The position numbers and the translations under genes are program-made. A model generated the notes under the pieces. That model had not been told where the DNA came from, made no database searches, and saw only the letters and a list, made by a program, of their open reading frames with translations. Of a stretch of 64,000 nucleotides of DNA, positions 58,434 to 64,000 are shown in pieces (positions within the stretch are counted from its first letter, which is position 1; each line of letters begins with the position of its first letter). Origin of the DNA: Streptomyces bikiniensis (GTDB lineage: Bacteria; Actinomycetota; Actinomycetes; Streptomycetales; Streptomycetaceae); contig JNWL01000016.1 of NCBI GenBank assembly GCA_000716465.1, forward strand, positions 46,273 through 110,272, read 5' to 3'.

Positions 58434-59810
58434 ATGTCGATCAAGGTCCACAACACGCTGACCGGCCAGGTCGAGGAGTTCCGCCCCGAGCGGGAGGCCG
58501 AGGTGCGGATGTTCGTGTGCGGACCCACCGTGTACGGCCCCAGCCACGTCGGGCACGCGAAGACGTACACGCAGTTCGACTTCATCGCCCGGTACCTGGA
58601 GGCGAGCGGGTACAAGGTCACGTACCTCCAGAACATCACCGACGTCGACGACAAGATCATCCGGCGGTCGGCGGAGCAGGGCGTCCCGCCAGAGGAAATC
58701 GCGGCCTTCTTCGAGAAGCAGTACCTGGAGGACATGGCTGCGTTGGGGAACACCCGTGTCGACGTCCACGCGCGGGCCCACGACCACATCGACGCGATCG
58801 TGGACCAGATCAAGCGGCTGATCGAGCGCGGCCACGCCTACCAGCTCGACGACGGCTGGTACTTCGACCTGGCCTCGTTCCCCGCGTACGGCAAGCTCTC
58901 CGGCCGCACCGACCTGCGTCCCGAGGACTCGGTGTCGCGGATCGACGACAGCTCGAAGAAGCGAAACCCGGGCGACTTCGCCCTGTGGAAGGGGCGCAAG
59001 GACGGGGAGCCGTTCTGGGAGACCGAGCTGGGCCAGGGCCGGCCGGGGTGGCACATCGAGGACACCGCGATCACGGAGACCTTCTTCGGGCCCTCCTACG
59101 ACCTGCACGGCGGCGCGGTCGACCTGATCTTCCCGCACCACGAGGCCGAGGTCGCGCAGATGGAAGCCGCCTCCGGTATCGAGCCGCTGGCCCGCTACTG
59201 GATGCACACCGGTCTGCTGCGGGTCGACGGCGAGAAGATGTCGAAGAGCACCGGCAACTTCCTCACCATCCGCGACGCCCTCGCCCGGACGGACTTCCGC
59301 ACCCTGCGGCACGCCTTCCTCTCACAGCACTACCGCTCCTCCATGGAGCTGAACGACTCCACCCTGGAGCAGGCCCGAGGGGCACGCCGCCGGATCGAGA
59401 ACTTCGCCCGGGCCATCGACACCGCGCACACCGACAGCCAGGCGAACGCCGCACGCGCGGCGGACGCCTGGAAGGAGATGCGCGAGCGCCTGGACGACGA
59501 CTTCGACAGCCCCGGCGCCCTCGCCGTCCTGTTCCAGTACATCCGCGAGCAGAACCGCACGGAGGAGCCGGCCGGCCGGGCCGCCCTGCGGCTGATCGAG
59601 GACGTGAACAACCTCTTCGGAACCTTCGACATCCCCGGCTCCGCCCAGAGCGACGCCGCCGTCGACGAACTCGTGAAGGAACGCGACCGGCTCCGCGCGG
59701 CGAAGAAGTTCGCCGAGGCCGACGCGATCCGTGACCAGCTCACCCAGCAGGGCGTCGTCCTTGAGGACTCGCCCGAGGGCACCCGTTGGTGGAAGGAGAC
59801 CACCTCATGA
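58434..59810 (+). CDS. Cysteinyl-tRNA synthetase, second-copy type with altered zinc site
   Basis: A 458-residue class I synthetase complete over its length: HVGH at 38-41 (HIGH motif), KMSKS at 268-272 and a full anticodon-binding end. The zinc site that reads Cys with specificity in E. coli (C28, C209, H234, E238) corresponds here to C29, D210, H235 and E239: the second cysteine is aspartate in PGWHIEDTAI. I recall IEDTAI from archaeal-type CysRS, so this gene may be of foreign origin. AGGAGG precedes the ATG. A housekeeping CysRS is expected elsewhere; a role as a resistant copy or as a supplier of activated amino acid for biosynthesis is inferred. Confidence 0.88.
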   Translation: MSIKVHNTLTGQVEEFRPEREAEVRMFVCGPTVYGPSHVGHAKTYTQFDFIARYLEASGYKVTYLQNITDVDDKIIRRSAEQGVPPEEIAAFFEKQYLEDMAALGNTRVDVHARAHDHIDAIVDQIKRLIERGHAYQLDDGWYFDLASFPAYGKLSGRTDLRPEDSVSRIDDSSKKRNPGDFALWKGRKDGEPFWETELGQGRPGWHIEDTAITETFFGPSYDLHGGAVDLIFPHHEAEVAQMEAASGIEPLARYWMHTGLLRVDGEKMSKSTGNFLTIRDALARTDFRTLRHAFLSQHYRSSMELNDSTLEQARGARRRIENFARAIDTAHTDSQANAARAADAWKEMRERLDDDFDSPGALAVLFQYIREQNRTEEPAGRAALRLIEDVNNLFGTFDIPGSAQSDAAVDELVKERDRLRAAKKFAEADAIRDQLTQQGVVLEDSPEGTRWWKETTS

Positions 59811-60376
59811 CCTGGAAGAGTCGCTTACCGCTCGTCGTAGAGAGCGCCATCCCCCTCAGCCTCTGCGGAGCGCTGATGGACCACGTCAAGAACCACACCG
59901 CCCACCCGCGCACCTACCAGGGCGTCATCGACGAATCGCTGCGCAAGAGCGAGTACGTCGAGATCCCGACGCACCTGCAGGAGGCGGTCATCGCCCACTG
60001 CGCCGCCCACGTCCGCAGCCACTTCGAGATCGCCCCGAAGCGCATACCCACCCAGCCGGCGGTCGTCTACCGCTACGGCCCCGGCGTCGGCTTCGTCGCC
60101 CACCACGACGAGGTCACCGACATCGAGCGCGAACGGGCCCGGACCAACGGCCAGCCCGTCGTCGGCGGCGACCTCACCCTCGTGGTCTGGCTCAACACGC
60201 CGGACTCCTACGGCGGCGGGGAGCTGTTCTTCGAGAACCCCGCCCAGGAGATCAAGCCGCCCTGCGGCACCCTGGTCGCCTTCCCCACCACCCGCGACCA
60301 CATCCACGGCGTACGGCCGATCACGCGGGGCGAACGCGTCACACTCGTCGTACGCGTCGACGCCGAATGCCTCTGA
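59807..60376 (+). CDS. 2-oxoglutarate/Fe(II) dioxygenase (prolyl-4-hydroxylase fold)
   Basis: A 189-residue enzyme. The metal-binding motif is HHD (H99/D101) with the distal His in DHIHGVRP (about 165-167) and an Arg shortly after (RGERV, R177) for 2-oxoglutarate. GYGPGVGFVAHHDEV and GGGELFFENPAQEI are typical of P4H-type dioxygenases. Its ATG overlaps the CysRS stop (ATGA), showing coupling. The seventh codon (59825-59827) is TTA, rare in Streptomyces and read only by the bldA tRNA, so production would be under developmental control. The substrate is unknown. Confidence 0.87.
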   Translation: MTWKSRLPLVVESAIPLSLCGALMDHVKNHTAHPRTYQGVIDESLRKSEYVEIPTHLQEAVIAHCAAHVRSHFEIAPKRIPTQPAVVYRYGPGVGFVAHHDEVTDIERERARTNGQPVVGGDLTLVVWLNTPDSYGGGELFFENPAQEIKPPCGTLVAFPTTRDHIHGVRPITRGERVTLVVRVDAECL

Positions 60377-60430
60377 ACTAATGCCAGTTCCCCTGCCAGC
60401 CAGGGCAGCACGGCTGCCAGGATGAACGGC

Positions 60431-61603
60431 ATGACGACGATCAACGGTGAGGTAGCGCCCGGATTCGAACCGGTCCGCGAGGCGTTCGCAGCGAACTTCA
60501 CCCAGCACGGAGACATCGGCGCGGCCGTGTGCGTCTACTGGCACGGCCGGCCGGTGGTCGACCTGTGGGGCGGCGTCGCCGACGTCGACACCGGTCGGCC
60601 GTGGACGCGGGACACCTTGCAGCTGGTCTACTCGGCAACCAAGGGAGCCACGGCGACCGCGGCGCACATGCTGGTCGAGCGCGGCATGCTCGACCTCGAC
60701 GCCCCGGTGGCGGTGTACTGGCCCGAGTTCGCGGCGAACGGCAAGGCGGACATTCCCGTGCGCTGGCTCCTGTCCCACCAGGCCGGCCTGGTCGCCCTCG
60801 ATCAACCGCTGCCACTGGCCGAGGCGCTGGCCTGGGATCCCATGGCGGCAGCGCTGGCAGCCCAGCGCCCGGTGTGGACTCCGGGCACTGCACACGGGTA
60901 CCACGGTCGCACCTGGGGTTGGCTGGTCGGCGAGGTGATCCGCCGCGTCTCCGGCCGCTCACCCGGCACCTTCTTCGCCGACGAGATCGCGGGCCCGCTC
61001 GGGCTGGACTTCTTCATCGGCCTGCCGGCCAGCGAACGCGAGCGGGTCAGCCGCATGGCGTACCGGCGACCGGCCGTAGACCTTACGGCGGTGCCGGTCG
61101 AGTCCATCCCCGAGGAACTCCGCGAACAGGTCGACGCCTGGCGCGACCCGAACTCCTTCAGTAACCGGGCTTACGCGGTCACCGATCCGGCCGCGATCGA
61201 CTTCGACTCCCCCGAGGTACAGGCCGCCGAACTCCCGTCCTCCAACGGCATCGGCACCGCACAGGCACTCGCCCGCATGTACGCCGCGCTGATCGGCGAG
61301 GTCGACGGCGTGCGCCTGCTCGCCCCGGAGACCCTGGCGTCGGCGACCGCAGAGCAGGCCAGCGGAAAGGACCAGGTGCTGGTGTTCCCGAGCCGCTTCA
61401 GCACCGGCTACATGCTCCCCACCGAGGACAACCCCATGACCGGCCCGACCGCGTTCGGGCACACCGGTCGTGGCGGCTCACTCGCCTTCGCCGACCCCGA
61501 GCACGGCATCGCCTTCGGCTACGCGATGAACCACATCATCAGCGGGTCCGACGATGTACGTGCGGCCGCGCTGGCCGAGGCCGTGCGAAAAGTGGTGGTG
61601 TAG
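60431..61603 (+). CDS. Beta-lactamase-fold serine hydrolase (EstB/family VIII type)
   Basis: A 390-residue protein with the class C-like motifs SATKG (S68-K71), a Tyr-containing TPGTAHGYHGRTWGWL segment in place of YxN, and HTGRGGS in place of KTG. These changes are typical of family VIII esterases and D-aminopeptidases rather than true beta-lactamases. No signal peptide is present, so it acts in the cytoplasm. The ATG at 60431 was preferred to 60422 because AGG lies 9 nt upstream. It follows the oxygenase by 54 bases on the same strand and may belong to the same operon. Confidence 0.82.
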   Translation: MTTINGEVAPGFEPVREAFAANFTQHGDIGAAVCVYWHGRPVVDLWGGVADVDTGRPWTRDTLQLVYSATKGATATAAHMLVERGMLDLDAPVAVYWPEFAANGKADIPVRWLLSHQAGLVALDQPLPLAEALAWDPMAAALAAQRPVWTPGTAHGYHGRTWGWLVGEVIRRVSGRSPGTFFADEIAGPLGLDFFIGLPASERERVSRMAYRRPAVDLTAVPVESIPEELREQVDAWRDPNSFSNRAYAVTDPAAIDFDSPEVQAAELPSSNGIGTAQALARMYAALIGEVDGVRLLAPETLASATAEQASGKDQVLVFPSRFSTGYMLPTEDNPMTGPTAFGHTGRGGSLAFADPEHGIAFGYAMNHIISGSDDVRAAALAEAVRKVVV

Positions 61604-61654
61604 TTGGTCGGCGCCGGCGTCTAGGCGCCTCAACATCGCGGAACCGACCTGCCT

Positions 61655-62179
61655 TCAGCCACTGAGCTTCGAGCGTAAGCGTTCGTTCTCCTTCTCAAGG
61701 GTCCTGACGCGTCGCTCAAGGTCGGCTCGTGTCGGCTTCTTCGGGGGCGGCGGAGGCGTGGGGACCGTGGGCTCCGGTGGCTCGCCGCGTAGTCCGATGG
61801 GTTCGAAGGCCACGATGGTTTGCCAGGCGTCTCCGCACTCAGGGCATTGCTTGTTGGACCCTCCAGCATCGATGGGGTCGGTGTACGTGTAATGCGCCAC
61901 CGTCTCGACGATGTGGCCGCAGTACAGCCGAACCCGCCACCGCATGATCTCGTGGTCGGCCTTCTTGAAGGACTGCATCAGCTTCGCGACGTTCTCGAAT
62001 GCCTGGCGGCGACGTTCTGCCCTCGCCGGGTCTGCTCGGCATTTGGCATTGTCCTCTTCGACCTGTCGTCGAATCGATTCGCTGCTCTCCTCGCTCTGCT
62101 TCTGACGGCGGTGGTCCCTGCGGGTGAGTTCGTATTCCTCCAACGGAACCCCGCTGCTCCGGTATTCGACTTCGTGCAT
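61655..62179 (-). CDS. Zinc-ribbon/coiled-coil hypothetical protein
   Basis: A 174-residue protein: a charged helical N-terminus, a central putative zinc ribbon (LYCGHIVE ... KQCPECGDAW), a Pro-rich linker (PTVPTPPPPPKKPT) and a C-terminal coiled coil (DLERRVRTLEKENERLRSKL). It is on the same strand as the relaxase and 150 bases downstream of it. It probably belongs to the mobile part of the island, but no function is recognised. Confidence 0.7.
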   Translation of the reverse strand: MHEVEYRSSGVPLEEYELTRRDHRRQKQSEESSESIRRQVEEDNAKCRADPARAERRRQAFENVAKLMQSFKKADHEIMRWRVRLYCGHIVETVAHYTYTDPIDAGGSNKQCPECGDAWQTIVAFEPIGLRGEPPEPTVPTPPPPPKKPTRADLERRVRTLEKENERLRSKLSG

Positions 62180-62332
62180 GTCGGGAAGCCTAGAAACGGC
62201 GAACCCCGCGACCGTGGAGAAGAACGGTCTTGGTCGAGCATCTTGCGGATTCTGAGCTGAGATGACGGGAGAAGCCCGTACGTGACCGCCGGGTGGGTTT
62301 GCGTACTTGCCTCAGAGACGAGGTTGGCTCCT

Positions 62333-64000
62333 TCACAGCCGAGAACGGTTGATCGGATTCGGGGCTATAGGGATCGCTGCGGGCTGTGTCGCGTACGCCC
62401 CGAGGCCACTCGCATATGCCCGTGTGGTGCGGCTGCGGGCGGCTTCGGCGCGGGGGTTGGGGGCTGGGTTGCGGCTGGTGTGCTGGATGCTGGTGATCAG
62501 GACGCGGGCGGGTTGGCGGGCGGTGGTGAGTTCGCGTTGGGCTGCGGCCTCCTTGAGGAGCTGGTGGGGTTTGTGGCCGCCGGCTTCGGCGTCGGCGAGG
62601 ACGGTGGCAAGGGCCGGCCAGGCGGGGTCGGTGAGGATGCGGTCGGCGTGGTCGGGGACGGCAGCCCGGACGTCGTGGGCCAGGGTCCGGCGGGCCTGAT
62701 CGTTCGGCCGGCGGGTGGCGAGGCTGCCGACGATCGGGGTGAGGGCTCGGTCGGCGGCGGTCTGGAGGTGGTGGAGGGTCTGGCGGGCTGCTTCGGTCTG
62801 GTGGGCGTGGTTCTTCGCCTCGTGCCAGCGGGCGGCGACGATCGTGGCCCAGACGAGGTCGGCCAGGAGGGTCGCCAGGGCGCTGCCGTCGGGGCCGGTG
62901 GCGGTGTGGGCGAGGTCCCGGGCCGCTCGGCGCAGGGTGTGGGCGGCCTGGTTCTCAGCGCGGATCTGGGAGCGCTGAGCGCGGGCGAAGGCCCGTGAGG
63001 CTGCTCGTAGTTCGGCGTGGAGGTGGTTGGGGGCCTTCTGGGCGGTGGCTTCGATGAGGTCGCCGAGCGCGGTGATGTGGGCCTGGGCGTGGGTGTCGTC
63101 GGTCATCCCCTGGTGGAGGGTTTCGAGGGCGTCGGTGGCCTGGTGCCAGGGGGTGGTGGGCTGGTCGCGGCGGGCGGTGGGGTGTTCCTCCGGCGCGGTG
63201 GTCTCCAGGCGGGCTTTGAGTTTGGGGAGGGTGAGGTCGGGGGCGATCTTTCCGCCGGGGTGGAAGATCTGTTCGCCGTTCTTGTTGAGGTCGCCGGGGC
63301 GGCCGACGGCGTATCCGAGGAGGTCTCCGGACGGTCCGCGGCGGGGTTTGACCGCGATGTCCATGGCTTCGAGGTAGGTGAGGAGTTCCTCCGTGTGGCT
63401 GGCGTGGGGGATGGCGGCGCGGATGCGGTCCTGGAGCCAGTCGCGGCTGGTCTGCTCCCAGCCGAGGCGTTGTGCTTTGTGCATCTCGGCCTGGGTGGGC
63501 CGGCGTGCGGCGGTGCGGTCGCCCTTCTTCAGTTGGCGCAGGCCGTAGTCGGTTTCTATCTGGCGGCAGGCGTCGCCGACGCGGATGCCGCTGTCGTGGA
63601 GCTTTGGGCGGCGGCCGTCTTCGCGGACGGTGGTGGCGAGGATGTGGATGTGGTCGTCTGCGTGGCGTACGGCGATCCACCGGCAGGCCAGGTCGTCTCC
63701 GGGCGGGGCGATGCTGGCGGCTTCGACGATGCGCTGGGCGATGTCGGCCCACTCGGTGTCGGAGAGGTGCCGGTCTTCGGGGGCGGTGCGGACGGGGCAG
63801 TGCCAGACGTGGTCGGTGACCTTCTTGCCGAACTCGTTGTTCCGAAGATGGACGGGCTCGTCGAGGTGGCGGGCGAGTTGGGTGAGGGTGGCGTCGGGGT
63901 CGCGGCCGGGGTCGGGCATGCCGAGCATGGCGAAGCCGGCGACGATGTGCGGGTCGGTGTGCTCGTCGTGGCGGCCGGGGCCGTAGAGGTAGGCGAGCAG
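62333..64000 (-). CDS. MOB-type relaxase/mobilization nuclease (5' end outside window)
   Basis: The frame is open to the right edge (555 residues visible) and starts beyond it. The visible N-terminal part LLAYLYGPGRHDEHTDPHIVAGF and WIAVRHADDHIHILATTVRED, with the HxDDHIH metal-binding triad, are diagnostic of actinobacterial relaxases that nick oriT and lead DNA transfer. A long helical C-terminal part with PQRREHP/TARRDQP-like segments follows. It marks the element as mobilizable. The catalytic tyrosine should lie in or beyond the missing N-terminus. Confidence 0.88.
   Translation of the reverse strand: MLAYLYGPGRHDEHTDPHIVAGFAMLGMPDPGRDPDATLTQLARHLDEPVHLRNNEFGKKVTDHVWHCPVRTAPEDRHLSDTEWADIAQRIVEAASIAPPGDDLACRWIAVRHADDHIHILATTVREDGRRPKLHDSGIRVGDACRQIETDYGLRQLKKGDRTAARRPTQAEMHKAQRLGWEQTSRDWLQDRIRAAIPHASHTEELLTYLEAMDIAVKPRRGPSGDLLGYAVGRPGDLNKNGEQIFHPGGKIAPDLTLPKLKARLETTAPEEHPTARRDQPTTPWHQATDALETLHQGMTDDTHAQAHITALGDLIEATAQKAPNHLHAELRAASRAFARAQRSQIRAENQAAHTLRRAARDLAHTATGPDGSALATLLADLVWATIVAARWHEAKNHAHQTEAARQTLHHLQTAADRALTPIVGSLATRRPNDQARRTLAHDVRAAVPDHADRILTDPAWPALATVLADAEAGGHKPHQLLKEAAAQRELTTARQPARVLITSIQHTSRNPAPNPRAEAARSRTTRAYASGLGAYATQPAAIPIAPNPINRSRL

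Larger units (their letters stand above)
50814..64000. mobile_element. Island: probable integrative mobilizable element (one end visible)
   Basis: The region from the tRNA-Arg fragment to the right edge is less GC-rich to the eye than the core. It contains an XhoI-type R-M system, an excisionase-like HTH protein, an XRE-TPR regulator, a cargo operon and a relaxase. No integrase or TraB/FtsK-type gene is inside the window, so these should lie beyond the right edge or be missing. The boundary on the left is firm (att site); the right one is unseen. Confidence 0.75.

Noticed and set aside
60814..60904. A possible second tRNA-like stretch within the hydrolase region
   Set aside because: No cloverleaf or T-arm consensus was found and the hydrolase reading frame is uninterrupted.
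1..64000. CRISPR arrays
   Set aside because: All repeats found are direct tandem repeats without unique spacers of constant length, and no cas gene is seen.

Overview
The window is from a Streptomyces or very close relative. The DNA is very GC-rich with G/C-biased third codon positions. It carries the futalosine (mqn) menaquinone genes, a bifunctional F420 FO synthase, the afsK-afsS-afsR regulators and several DUF families typical of streptomycetes. About bases 1-50,800 look like chromosomal core; from about 50,814 to the right edge lies an accessory island.

Layout of the core. 1-3,400: a partial substrate-binding protein, a P-loop ATPase, a yeast-type cytosine deaminase and a short GntR regulator, all on the minus strand. 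3,400-9,920: a two-gene hypothetical operon, a secreted RHS-repeat protein followed by two tiny membrane proteins, a flavin reductase, a small secreted peptide and a PLD-N-type membrane protein. 10,000-15,060: mqnL, mqnP and mqnM, a small basic protein, an Lrp/AsnC regulator and mqnE. 15,100-24,500: AraC/GyrI and TetR regulators, acetyltransferases, a Cys-containing leader peptide before a DAACS symporter, an acyl-CoA ligase, a PdxH-like oxidase and a VOC protein. 24,650-32,240: the Ser/Thr kinase AfsK (beta-propeller tail), the small AfsS and the large SARP regulator AfsR, with a likely AfsR operator before afsS. 32,700-39,570: an amino-acid permease, an AhpD-like protein, an acetyltransferase, an F420-dependent oxidoreductase and fbiC. 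39,740-50,590: an ADP-ribosylglycohydrolase-fold protein that has lost its metal-binding aspartates, an XRE/DUF397 pair whose XRE gene is frameshifted, a GPP34 protein, a membrane-anchored D,D-carboxypeptidase, and membrane and lipoprotein genes.

The island. A fragment covering the anticodon loop to the 3' end of a tRNA-Arg(CCU) gene, still followed by a hairpin terminator, sits at 50,814-50,855 with no 5' half beside it. To its right come a PaeR7I/XhoI-type restriction-modification pair, an excisionase-like HTH protein and an XRE-TPR regulator. Then follows a plus-strand gene set: three tiny ORFs, an ATP-grasp ligase, a nucleotidyltransferase, a second cysteinyl-tRNA synthetase with an altered zinc site, a 2OG-Fe(II) oxygenase with an early TTA codon, and a beta-lactamase-fold hydrolase. 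A zinc-ribbon protein and a relaxase that runs off the right edge complete it. This looks like one end of an integrative mobilizable element. The ATP-grasp / nucleotidyltransferase / CysRS-like / oxygenase set is the best candidate here for an undescribed pathway.

A recurring feature is leaderless gene starts: a TANNNT-like -10 box sits 6-7 nt before the start codon of about a dozen genes. No rRNA, intact tRNA, insertion sequence or CRISPR array was seen. All calls come from reading the sequence; family assignments rest on recognised motifs, not searches.
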